A stretch of 64,000 nt of DNA from Actinoallomurus sp963823735 (GTDB taxonomy: Bacteria > Actinomycetota > Actinomycetes > Streptosporangiales > Streptosporangiaceae). Position 1 is the stretch's first letter, and every line of letters starts with the position of its first letter. Positions 28,167-41,427 of this stretch are shown piece after piece. The translations under genes were made by a program, and so were the position numbers. Below the pieces are notes generated by a model that had not been told where the DNA came from, made no database searches, and saw nothing but the letters and a program-made list of their open reading frames with translations. The DNA is taken from positions 806,001-870,000 of the forward strand of contig CAWGMO010000002.1 of NCBI GenBank assembly GCA_963823735.1. The letters run 5' to 3'.

Positions 28167-28226
28167 GGCGGGAGCACTGGCGGAGGGACCTGGGCCCTGT
28201 AGTCGACCCTCCGCCAATGCTCCGCC
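28167..28226. terminator. Long bidirectional hairpin between convergent genes
   Basis: Left arm 28167-28187 and right arm 28207-28226 pair over about 20 bases with two mismatches or bulges; the inner part TGGCGGAGGG/CCCTCCGCCA is perfect. The loop is about 19 bases. It lies between the convergent DUF2332 and carboxylase genes and can serve both. Confidence 0.78.
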
Positions 28227-28229
28227 GTG

Positions 28230-33720
<5,491 letters not shown>

Positions 33721-33787
33721 CGGCTGAGCCTCCCGATAACCACGCACAGAAGGCGACGTCCGGGTCTCGGAGCGTCGCCTGCACCTT

Positions 33788-33793
33788 TCTATA
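33788..33793 (-). promoter_or_regulatory. Candidate -10 box for carboxylase gene
   Basis: TATAGA on the minus strand, 68 bases before the GTG of the carboxylase gene. A convincing -35 box is not seen. A 7-bp inverted repeat (GGCGACG/CGTCGCC, about 33752-33779) lies in the leader. Confidence 0.35.
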
Positions 33794-33854
33794 CCCTCCT
33801 CGATTACCACCGGGTACTCCAATGCGCCCCATGGCGCACACCTGAGCCGGTCTG

Positions 33855-33902
33855 TTGTGGGGAACCCACAAAAAGCGATCCGGTGGGGTAAACCGAACCC
33901 CA
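33855..33902. promoter_or_regulatory. Two short palindromes in divergent intergenic region
   Basis: TTGTGGG-GAA-CCCACAA (33855-33871) is a perfect 7-bp inverted repeat with a three-base centre; TGGGGT-7-ACCCCA (33884-33902) follows. They lie between the carboxylase and ABC exporter genes, which are divergent. Spacing suggests operators for an unknown repressor rather than a terminator, since no gene ends here. Confidence 0.45.
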
Positions 33903-33986
33903 TAGTGACGTGCGGGCACGATTTCGCCGGTCGGCGCAGGTCACGAGCATGGAGGAGTCACATTCCCCCGCCATCGGGAGCCCTCC

Positions 33987-34925
33987 ATGCCGAACGCGTC
34001 CCCCGCCATCGTCGTACGCGACCTGACCAAGAGGTACGGTGACCGGCTCGCCGTCGACCGGCTCTCCTTCGAGGTCGCGCCCGGGAGGATCACCGGTTTC
34101 CTCGGGCCGAACGGCGCCGGCAAGTCCACCACGATGCGGCTCATGCTCGGCCTCGACCGCCCCGACGCCGGGACGGCGACGATCATGGGGCGGCCGTACG
34201 GCGACCTGGACCGGCCGCTCAAGGTCGTCGGGGCGCTGCTGGAGGCGTCGGCGGTGCACCGCGGGCGCAGCGCGCGTGACCACCTGCTCTTCCTCGCCCA
34301 GTCGCAGGGGTTGCCGGCCCGGCGTGTCGGCGAGGTGCTCGAGATCACCGGGCTGTCCAAGGTCGCACGGAAGCGCGCGGGCGGGTTCTCGCTCGGGATG
34401 GGACAGCGGCTCGGGATCGCGGCGGCGCTGCTCGGGGACCCGCGCGTCCTCGTCCTCGACGAGCCCGTCAACGGGCTCGACCCCGACGGGGTCCTCTGGA
34501 TCCGCACGCTGCTGAAGGACCTCGCCGCGCAGGGCCGTACGGTGCTGCTCTCCAGCCACCTGATGAACGAGATGGCCGTCACCGCGGACCATCTCATCGT
34601 GATCGGGCGCGGGCGGCTGCTCGCCGACCTGCCGGTGCGCGAGTTCATCGAGCGGCACTCCGAGCGCGCCGTACGCGTCGTCACACCCGACGCAGCGCGG
34701 CTGGCCGCCGCGCTGACCGGCGCCGGCGGGCGGGTCGTACGCGACGGCGGGACGCTCACCGTTCAGGACCTCGACGCGCGGCGCGTCGCCGAGCTCGCGG
34801 CGACCGCGCGTGCCGTCGTGCACGAGCTCACGCCGCTCAGCGCCTCGCTGGAGGAGGCGTTCATGGAGCTGACGCGGACCAGCGTCGAGTACCGCCAGGA
34901 CCAGACCGCAGGGAGCGCATCGTGA
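33987..34925 (+). CDS. ABC exporter ATP-binding protein
   Basis: 312 residues. Walker A GPNGAGKST, signature FSLGMGQRLG, Walker B LVLDEPVNGLDP and the switch His in LLSSHLMNEM. The C-terminal 90 residues are the accessory domain typical of drug or lantibiotic-type exporters (LTPLSASLEEAFMELT). The start has GGGAG upstream. Its stop overlaps the permease start as GTGA. Together the two form an ABC-2 exporter; substrate unknown. Very similar in sequence to the ATPase half of the fused exporter at 35720-37537. Confidence 0.92.
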   Translation: MPNASPAIVVRDLTKRYGDRLAVDRLSFEVAPGRITGFLGPNGAGKSTTMRLMLGLDRPDAGTATIMGRPYGDLDRPLKVVGALLEASAVHRGRSARDHLLFLAQSQGLPARRVGEVLEITGLSKVARKRAGGFSLGMGQRLGIAAALLGDPRVLVLDEPVNGLDPDGVLWIRTLLKDLAAQGRTVLLSSHLMNEMAVTADHLIVIGRGRLLADLPVREFIERHSERAVRVVTPDAARLAAALTGAGGRVVRDGGTLTVQDLDARRVAELAATARAVVHELTPLSASLEEAFMELTRTSVEYRQDQTAGSAS

Positions 34926-35701
34926 CGACCACCCATTTCCCCGACCTCCTCCGCGCCGAGTGGACGAAGCTCCGTTCCGTGCGCTCCACGTTCTGGTCGA
35001 TGGTCGCGATCGCCGTGATCACCATCGTGACCAGCGCCATCGGCTCGATCGGCGGCAGCTCGAACCCCGCCGACCGCGCCCACATCGCCCAGGACCCGAT
35101 GGCCACGATCTTCGGCGGGGCCGGGTTCGGGCTGCTCGGCGTCTGCGTGCTCGGGGTCCTCGCCGTCACCGCCGAGTTCTCCACCGGGACGATCCGCGCG
35201 GGCGTGCTCGCCTGTCCGCGGCGTACTCCCCTGCTACTGGCCAAGGTCGCGGTCTTCGCGGCGGCCTCGTTCGTCATCGGCCAGGTCGCCGGGTTCGCCT
35301 CCTACCTGGTGGGCGCGGCCGTCCTGCGCGGCCGTGGCGTGCACGTGTCGCTCGGCGGGCCCGGGGTGTTCCGCGAGGTCGCCGGGTTCGGGCTGTTCCT
35401 GATGATGCTGGGACTGTTCTCCCTGGCGATCGGGGCGCTGGTCCGGCACACCGCCGGGTCGCTGACGCTCACGCTCGCCAACTTCGCCGTACTGTCGACG
35501 CTCGGCTCGCTCCTGCCCGGCGAGCTGGGCCGCCACGTCAACGGCTACCTGCCGACGAACGCCGGCGAGCTGATCCTCCAGTCCGACCACCAGCCGCACG
35601 CCGTGCTGAGCGCCTGGCAGGGCTACGGGGTGTTCACGCTGTGGACCGTCGCGCTGCTGCTCGCGGCGGCCGTGACGTTCAAGCGCCGCGACGTACGGTG
35701 A
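34922..35701 (+). CDS. ABC-2 type exporter permease
   Basis: 259 residues with about six membrane spans (for example VAIAVITIVTSAIGSIGG and LFLMMLGLFSLAIGALV). N-terminus LLRAEWTKLRSVRSTFWS is the usual amphipathic entry of this family. GTG at 34922 overlaps the ATPase stop, so translation is coupled. Converges on the fused exporter with 18 bases between the stops. Confidence 0.9.
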   Translation: MTTTHFPDLLRAEWTKLRSVRSTFWSMVAIAVITIVTSAIGSIGGSSNPADRAHIAQDPMATIFGGAGFGLLGVCVLGVLAVTAEFSTGTIRAGVLACPRRTPLLLAKVAVFAAASFVIGQVAGFASYLVGAAVLRGRGVHVSLGGPGVFREVAGFGLFLMMLGLFSLAIGALVRHTAGSLTLTLANFAVLSTLGSLLPGELGRHVNGYLPTNAGELILQSDHQPHAVLSAWQGYGVFTLWTVALLLAAAVTFKRRDVR

Positions 35702-35719
35702 CGCCGCGGCGCCCGAAGG

Positions 35720-37537
35720 TCAGACGTCGCGGGTGCCGACCAGGATGTACGCCGCGGCGAGCAGCGCGGCGGTGCCCGCGGCCAGCAGGATGAGCAGGTG
35801 GGCGCTGTTCAGCTGCGGGTCGGGCGGGTTACGGAAGAGCGAGGCGGAGATCGTGATGGGCGAGTACTTGATCAGGACGTCACCCAGGCCGTCCATCCCG
35901 AACAGGCCACCCGCGAACACGCCCGCGATGGTCGGCAGCAGGACGAAGCTCATCATCAGGGTGATCGCCGGAGCGCTCCGGCGCAGCAGCGCGCCGGCCG
36001 CGAACGACATCAGCGCGATCAGCGCGAGGTAGAGGCCGCCGCCGAGCACCGTACGGGCCAGGATGCCGTCCGGCGGCGTGCCCGCCTCGTCGCCGAGCAG
36101 GGAGACCGCGAGCGCCGTGAACACGCCGACCGCGAAGACGCCCACCGTGAACACCACGGACGCGAGGACCAGGACCTTCGCGGTGAGGATCCGGGGCCTC
36201 TTCGGGCAGACGATGAGCGTCGTGCGGATCAGGCCGGTGTCGTACTCGGAGGTGATCAGGGTGACGCCGAGGACGATGACGGCGAGCTGCCCGGCGATGA
36301 ACCCGGTCACCCCGAGGCCGAGGATGTTCTCCCCGGGACGCTCCGAGCCGTGGAAGTACACGGCGGGCAGCCCGCCGAGGCCGACGACGCACGCGGCCAT
36401 CGCCAGCAGCGACCACACGGTGGACCGCAGGCTGGTGATCTTCGTCCATTCCGAGGCGACGGCGGCGCCCAGCCCGGCCTTCTTCCCGCGCGCCGGCTCC
36501 GCCGGAGGCTCGTGCGGCACGGGCTCGGCCTCGTAGGTGACCGGCCCGGCCTCGTACGCCATGGGCTCGTACGCCATGGGCTCGGGCGGCGGGGAGGTCA
36601 GCCGGGCGGGTGCGCCGGGCAGCACGGAGGGGAACTCGACCGATCCCCTGGTCAGGTGCATGTACGCCTCCTCCAGGGAGGCGTGGTGCGGCGACAGCTC
36701 GTGCAGCCGGATTCCATTGTCGTACGCGACGTCCCCGATGTGCCCCAACTCCATGCCGGTGACCTTCAGCGAGCCGTCCTGGACGGGCTCGGCGGACGCG
36801 CCGGTGTCGGCGAGGACCTTCGCGAGGCGGTCGCGTTGCTCACCGGCGCCGTCCGGGGTGCGCACGACGGCGTACCCGGCGGAGTTGCGGTCGATGAACT
36901 CCCTGACCGGCATGTCGGCGAGCAGGCGGCCCTGGCCGATCACGATGAGGTGGTCGGCGGTCTGCGCCATCTCGCTCATCAGGTGCGAGGCGACGAACAC
37001 CGTGCGGCCCTCGGCGGCCATCTGCCGCATCAGCGTGCGCACCCAGTGGATGCCCTCCGGGTCGAGCCCGTTGACCGGCTCGTCGAAGAGCAGGACGCCC
37101 GGGTCACCGAGGAGCGCTCCGGCGATGCCGAGACGCTGCCCCATGCCGAGGGAGAAGCCCTTCGTGCGCTCATGGCCGACGTCGTACAGGCCCGCGATGT
37201 CCAGGACCTCGTCGACGCGGGAGGCCGGTACGCCCGCCAGCCGGGCCATCGACCGCAGGTGGCCGCGCGCGCGGCGCCCGCCGTGGACGGCCTTGGCGTC
37301 CAGTAACGCGCCGACGGTGCGCGCGGCGTCCGGGAGGCGCCGGTACGGCCTCCCGCCGACCGTGACGCTGCCGGAGGTCGGCTCGTCCAGGCCGAGGATC
37401 ATCCGCATCGTCGTGGACTTGCCCGACCCGTTGGGGCCCAGGAAACCGGTGACCATGCCGGGGCGCACCTGGAAGGACAGCTGCTCGACGGCCGTCTTGG
37501 GGCCATAGCGTTTGGTGAGGCCGCGTGCTTCGATCAT
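35720..37537 (-). CDS. Fused ABC exporter (ATPase plus permease)
   Basis: 605 residues from ATG 37537. ATPase at residues 1-300 (GPNGSGKST, FSLGMGQRLG, LFDEPVNGLDP), a Pro/Glu/Tyr-rich linker containing repeated MAYE units, then a six-span ABC-2 permease beginning VASEWTKITSLRSTVWSLLA. ATPase-first fusion is unusual against the separate pair next door, of which it is a clear paralogue. It is divergent from the ACP operon across an AT-rich 265-base region, so it may export or protect against the cluster product (inference). An earlier in-frame start is possible but unsupported. Confidence 0.9.
   Translation of the reverse strand: MIEARGLTKRYGPKTAVEQLSFQVRPGMVTGFLGPNGSGKSTTMRMILGLDEPTSGSVTVGGRPYRRLPDAARTVGALLDAKAVHGGRRARGHLRSMARLAGVPASRVDEVLDIAGLYDVGHERTKGFSLGMGQRLGIAGALLGDPGVLLFDEPVNGLDPEGIHWVRTLMRQMAAEGRTVFVASHLMSEMAQTADHLIVIGQGRLLADMPVREFIDRNSAGYAVVRTPDGAGEQRDRLAKVLADTGASAEPVQDGSLKVTGMELGHIGDVAYDNGIRLHELSPHHASLEEAYMHLTRGSVEFPSVLPGAPARLTSPPPEPMAYEPMAYEAGPVTYEAEPVPHEPPAEPARGKKAGLGAAVASEWTKITSLRSTVWSLLAMAACVVGLGGLPAVYFHGSERPGENILGLGVTGFIAGQLAVIVLGVTLITSEYDTGLIRTTLIVCPKRPRILTAKVLVLASVVFTVGVFAVGVFTALAVSLLGDEAGTPPDGILARTVLGGGLYLALIALMSFAAGALLRRSAPAITLMMSFVLLPTIAGVFAGGLFGMDGLGDVLIKYSPITISASLFRNPPDPQLNSAHLLILLAAGTAALLAAAYILVGTRDV
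36552..36581. repeat. 15-bp tandem repeat in exporter linker
   Basis: Two exact copies of TCGTACGCCATGGGC encode the repeated MAYEP/MAYEA linker of the fused ABC exporter. In frame, so harmless to the protein; likely slipped-strand expansion. Confidence 0.75.
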
Positions 37538-37646
37538 GCGTGATTCTTTCGGATTGACATGGCAGTGGCGCCAGGGTCGCATAAACCAATTCGCCTTTGT
37601 TGCATTTACGCAGGTCAGGCGCATCACTTTTAGACGAATCTGTGCA

Positions 37647-37676
37647 TTGACATCGGACCTGGGCGACGGCTAGCGT
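37647..37676 (+). promoter_or_regulatory. Sigma70-like promoter of ACP-diiron operon
   Basis: Perfect TTGACA (37647-37652), 18-base spacer, TAGCGT (37671-37676), giving a leader of about 120 bases before the ACP start. The surrounding 37538-37802 region is notably AT-rich for this genome and carries the sequence CCTGAC in both orientations on either side of the promoter (within CAGGTCAGG and AGACCTGACG), a possible operator. It also serves the divergent ABC exporter. Confidence 0.62.
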
Positions 37677-37802
37677 GACCTTGATATCAGACCTGACGCA
37701 CTGTAACCGCCGGTACACCCCGTGACGAGTCCAGTGCAATTTGTTGTTTTCAATGTCGAGCCTTTTCGCAAAACGTTCTCGACGAATATATGGAGCCATC
37801 GG

Positions 37803-38066
37803 ATGGATGCTGGGATGGAGACCGCCGCGCGGGACAATCTAGCGCGCGTGCTGGAGACCGACGTCGAGCCGGGAGACCTCGACCTCGACCTGGACATGGC
37901 CGACGGCTACGGGCTGACCTCGATGAACAAGGTCCTGTTCCTGATGTCGGTGTGCGATGAAACGGGTGTCGGCCTGTCCTCGTTCACCGAGCCGGACGTC
38001 GCGGCCATGCGGACGCTGCGCGACGTGACGAAGGCGCTGTCCGAGCACGCCGGAACGGCGGTCTGA
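37803..38066 (+). CDS. Discrete acyl carrier protein
   Basis: 87 residues, acidic, with a phosphopantetheine-attachment helix GYGLTSMNKVLFL; Ser40 is the expected site although the usual DSL is TSM. The segment ETGVGLSSFTEPDVAAMRTL is the third helix of the ACP fold. ATG at 37803 has GGAG eight bases upstream; ATG at 37815 is a shorter alternative. First gene of a six-gene operon. It probably carries the substrate worked on by the KASIII-like, GNAT, C45, thioesterase and diiron proteins downstream. Confidence 0.85.
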   Translation: MDAGMETAARDNLARVLETDVEPGDLDLDLDMADGYGLTSMNKVLFLMSVCDETGVGLSSFTEPDVAAMRTLRDVTKALSEHAGTAV

Positions 38067-38068
38067 GG

Positions 38069-38671
38069 GTGACCTGGGCCGAGACGGCATCGACGACGCT
38101 GGAGAACGAGTACGTCAGGCTCACGCCGGTCGTCCCCGACGACCGCGAGGCGCTGCGCGCGGTCGCGATGGACATCGCGATCTGGCGTTACTTCGTCTTC
38201 CTGATCGAGACCGACGAGCAGTTCGACGCGTTCTTCCAATCCGGCGTGGACGACCTCGCGGCGGGCCGCCGCGTCGCGTACACGATCACCGACAAGAGCG
38301 ACGGCCGCGTCGCCGGCAGCATGAGCTTCGGCAACATGTTCGAGAAGGACGGCCGGCTGGAGATCGGCTGGTCCTGGCTGGGCGTCGGCTTCCAGGGCAA
38401 GGGCGTCAACCGCTGGGCGAAGTACCTCATGATGGAGCACGCCTTCGAGAAGATGGGCGCCGAGCGTGTCGAGTTCAAGACCGACATGCTGAACGTCCAG
38501 GCCCGGCACGCGCTGCGCAACATCGGCGCCACCGAAGAGGGCATTCTGCGCAGCTTCAACCCGATGCCCGGCGGCCGGCGCCGCGACGCGGTCTTCTACA
38601 GCGTGCTGCGCGGTGAATGGCCGGACGTACGCGAGCAGCTCTCCACCCGCCCGAAGGTGACCTCCGCCTGA
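38069..38671 (+). CDS. GNAT-family acetyl/acyltransferase
   Basis: 200 residues, RimJ/RimL-like GNAT. Acyl-CoA-binding loop GVGFQGKGVNRWAKYL fits the Q/RxxGxG motif, and ERVEFKTDMLNVQARHALRNIGATEEG is the following strand-helix. GTG at 38069 starts two bases after the ACP stop. It may move an acyl group to or from the ACP-bound intermediate or to the final amine; the substrate is unknown. Confidence 0.86.
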   Translation: MTWAETASTTLENEYVRLTPVVPDDREALRAVAMDIAIWRYFVFLIETDEQFDAFFQSGVDDLAAGRRVAYTITDKSDGRVAGSMSFGNMFEKDGRLEIGWSWLGVGFQGKGVNRWAKYLMMEHAFEKMGAERVEFKTDMLNVQARHALRNIGATEEGILRSFNPMPGGRRRDAVFYSVLRGEWPDVREQLSTRPKVTSA

Positions 38672-39696
38672 TGACGATCCCGTTCATCCGCGCCGAGTGT
38701 GACCATTTCGAGGCCGGGCGGCTGCACGGCGCCGCACGCGCCGGCGACCTGCGGGCCTTCCTGGACGACGGGCTCGCCCGGCTCAACCGGGTGATGCCGG
38801 CGCCGGTGTCGATGGACTCCCTGCGGCCGGTGCTCGACGCGTACGACTCCGAGATCACGGTGGCGACGCCGGGCCTGGCCGAGGAGATCCGCGGTCTGGC
38901 CGCGGGCGCGGGCATCAGCCACGACGAGGCGCTGCTCCTCCAGCTGCGCCGCGAGATCATGGGGTACCAGAAGATCCCGACGCGGGGCGACTGCACGACG
39001 TACGCCCGGTCCGGCGAGCACCCCTTCCTGGCGCAGACCGTCGACCTCAACGGTGACCTGGACGACCAGATCGCCGTCCTGGAGGTCGCACTGACGGGCT
39101 CGTCGCGGCGCGCGCTCGTGCTCAGCTTCGGCGGCCTGCTCGGCTACCTCGGGATCAACAGCGACGGTCTCGCGGTCGGCCTGAACCTCGTGCTCGGCGG
39201 CGACTGGCGCCCCGGCCTGCCGCCGTACCTGGCCATCCGTCACCTGCTGGACACCGCGTCCTGCGTCGACGAGGCCGTGGAGACGATCCGGAAGACGCGG
39301 ATGGCGAGCTCGCGCTCGCTGACGTTGTGCGACCGGGAGAAGACCGCGTGCGTGGAGATCCTCGGCGACGAGGTACGCCTGGTCGACGAGCCCGCGCACA
39401 CGAACCACTTCCTGCACCCGGACTTCCTCGCGAGCGACGAGCTGAACATCTTCGCGCGCAACTCCTCGCTGCTGCGGCTGAAGGCCTGCGTGGCGGGCCT
39501 GTCGTCGCTGCCGGCCGGCGCCGGCGCCGAGGACCACTTCGCGATGATGTCGGCGCCGCCGATCTGCGTCGCCGACACCGGCGACATACGCCGCGAGCGC
39601 ACCGTCGCCGCCGTCGTCATGCTGCCGGACCGCGGTGAGCTGCACGTACGGCCGGGCGACCCGTCGCTCTCGGCCACCAGCACCTTCAAGTTGTGA
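38671..39696 (+). CDS. C45-type Ntn-hydrolase / acyltransferase
   Basis: 341 residues from ATG 38671, whose A is the last base of the GNAT stop (TGATG). Belongs to the family of penicillin acyl-CoA:6-APA acyltransferase. The autoprocessing site is TRGDCTTYA, where Cys108 would become the N-terminal nucleophile of the beta chain after cleavage at Asp-Cys. Later landmarks are LAQTVDLNGDLDDQIAVLE, GLLGYLGINSDGLAVGLN and SSRSLTLCDREK. Expected role is forming or hydrolysing an amide, perhaps transferring an acyl group within the pathway. Its stop overlaps the thioesterase start (GTGA). Confidence 0.86.
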   Translation: MTIPFIRAECDHFEAGRLHGAARAGDLRAFLDDGLARLNRVMPAPVSMDSLRPVLDAYDSEITVATPGLAEEIRGLAAGAGISHDEALLLQLRREIMGYQKIPTRGDCTTYARSGEHPFLAQTVDLNGDLDDQIAVLEVALTGSSRRALVLSFGGLLGYLGINSDGLAVGLNLVLGGDWRPGLPPYLAIRHLLDTASCVDEAVETIRKTRMASSRSLTLCDREKTACVEILGDEVRLVDEPAHTNHFLHPDFLASDELNIFARNSSLLRLKACVAGLSSLPAGAGAEDHFAMMSAPPICVADTGDIRRERTVAAVVMLPDRGELHVRPGDPSLSATSTFKL

Positions 39697-40478
39697 CGGA
39701 TGAAATGACCGCTGCCTCGAACTGGTTCATCACCCGCGACACCGGCGGCCCGAACGCCGCGGCACGCGTCTTCTGCTTCCCGCACGCGGGCGGCAACGTG
39801 CGCACCTTCCTCGACTGGCAGCCCGCGCTGGGCGCGGACGCGCAGATCGTCGCGGTCTGCCGCCCGGGGCGCGAGCACCGGGCGGCCGAGCCCGCGCCGA
39901 CCATCGAGGAGTTCATCGACGGCGCGGCCGGGGCGATCCGTGCCGCCGCCGAGGACGACCCGCGGCCGGTCTACCTGTTCGGGCACAGCCTCGGCGCGCT
40001 CGTCGCCTTCGAGGTCACGCGCCGTCTCGGCGACCTGCCGGGGCTGAAGCACCTGGTCGCGTCGGGCTGCTCGGCGCCGTCGCTGCTGCCCTCGCGGCGC
40101 GTCCTGGACATCGCCGAGCTGAAGGGCAAGGAGTTCGCCGAGGCCCTCGGCTTCTTCGGCGGCCTGCCGGCGGACGTCATCGCCGACGAGGAGCTGCACG
40201 AGGTGCTGCTGCCCGGCATCCTGGCGGACTTCCGTATGGCCGTGGGCTACCGCTACCGGCCGTCGGCGCCGCTCGCCGTGCCCGTCACGCTCGTCAACGG
40301 CCGGGAGGACCCGCACGTCGGCGTCGCCCAGCTGGAGCCGTGGGCCCAGGAGGTACGCGAGGCGCCGACCTCGCACTGGGCCGACGGCGGCCACTTCTAC
40401 TTCGAGAAGCGGCCCGAGGCCGCCACCGACGTGCTGCTCGACGTCGTACGCGCCGACCAGCACGTCGAACTCATCTGA
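39693..40478 (+). CDS. Type II thioesterase
   Basis: 261 residues, alpha/beta-hydrolase of the external NRPS/PKS thioesterase family. Oxyanion segment FCFPHAGGNVRTF, nucleophile elbow FGHSLGALVAFE and catalytic His in WADGGHFYFE are present. GTG at 39693 is coupled to the C45 stop. Such enzymes clear misprimed carrier proteins or release products; here it may act on the adjacent ACP or on the NRPS carriers. Confidence 0.9.
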   Translation: MTDEMTAASNWFITRDTGGPNAAARVFCFPHAGGNVRTFLDWQPALGADAQIVAVCRPGREHRAAEPAPTIEEFIDGAAGAIRAAAEDDPRPVYLFGHSLGALVAFEVTRRLGDLPGLKHLVASGCSAPSLLPSRRVLDIAELKGKEFAEALGFFGGLPADVIADEELHEVLLPGILADFRMAVGYRYRPSAPLAVPVTLVNGREDPHVGVAQLEPWAQEVREAPTSHWADGGHFYFEKRPEAATDVLLDVVRADQHVELI

Positions 40479-40490
40479 GACGAAGGACAC

Positions 40491-41405
40491 ATGAGCGAGG
40501 TCTTCCTGCACGGCCCCCGGTACGTGCTCGGCGAGCACGCCGCGGACCACACGACCATCGAGGGTCTGGCGGCGCGCGCGGCGGAGTTCAAGATGCCGCC
40601 GGACGCCAGACTCTGGGGCTGGGGCGGCATCTGCCGCACCGAGCGCACCCTGGAGGAGCTGGCGATCGAGAGCGGGTCGGCGACCCTGAGCGCCGCCGGC
40701 ATCGACCCGTCGACGATCGACGCCCTCATGCTCTGCTCGACCCGCATCCCGGGCCCCTCGGAGGGCCACGGCCGGTTCGTGGAGAACGTCCTTGACGGCA
40801 TCGGCCTCGGCGACATCGCCTTCTACGGCCAGACGCTCAACCGCTGCGTCAACCTGCTGGCCTCGATCGACGTGGCGAACGCGTTCGTGGCGAGCGGCAG
40901 GTACCGCCGGATCCTGGTCATCACGACCGACCGCGTCACCGACGAGGCCGAGCGGATGACGAACTTCGCGCTGTTCAGCGACGGCGCGGCGAGCTGCGTC
41001 GTGTCGGCGGACGAGCAGGGCGACGGCTACCGGCTGGTCGCGTGCGCCACCGCGCAGCAGACCAAGTCCCTCGAATGGTCCAACGAGCTCAGCTCCGACC
41101 TGTCCCGCGTGGTCAACCGGCGCCTGCTGGACCCGCTCGGCATGAAGCTCGACGACGTCTCGGGCCTGATGCACGCGAACATCTTCAAGCCGCTCGTGGT
41201 GATGAAGGAGCGGCAGGCCGGCTTCTCCGCGGACCAGATCTTCATCGACAACATCGCGCGGATCGGGCACTCCTTCGCGGCGGACCCGCTGATCAACCTC
41301 GTCGACCGTGCCGCCCTCGGCCACGTGCGCGACGACCACTTCTACATGCTCGCGTCGAGCGTTCCCGGATCGCGGATCGGTGTCCTGCTCCGGAAGCTCA
41401 GTTGA
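40491..41405 (+). CDS. KASIII-like beta-ketoacyl synthase with atypical triad
   Basis: 304 residues. Thiolase fold of the FabH family with nucleophile Cys119 (LNRCVNLLAS) and His228 (LMHANIFKPL). Where FabH has the Asn of GNTSAAS this protein has His260 in RIGHSFAAD, giving Cys-His-His. The N-terminal sequence is shorter and more divergent than FabH. It may condense an acyl-CoA with an ACP-bound unit, or transfer an acyl group without condensation. Ribosome-binding site: GACGAAGGACAC before ATG. Confidence 0.84.
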   Translation: MSEVFLHGPRYVLGEHAADHTTIEGLAARAAEFKMPPDARLWGWGGICRTERTLEELAIESGSATLSAAGIDPSTIDALMLCSTRIPGPSEGHGRFVENVLDGIGLGDIAFYGQTLNRCVNLLASIDVANAFVASGRYRRILVITTDRVTDEAERMTNFALFSDGAASCVVSADEQGDGYRLVACATAQQTKSLEWSNELSSDLSRVVNRRLLDPLGMKLDDVSGLMHANIFKPLVVMKERQAGFSADQIFIDNIARIGHSFAADPLINLVDRAALGHVRDDHFYMLASSVPGSRIGVLLRKLS

Positions 41406-41427
41406 CGCTCGGCGAAAGGTACTTCTG

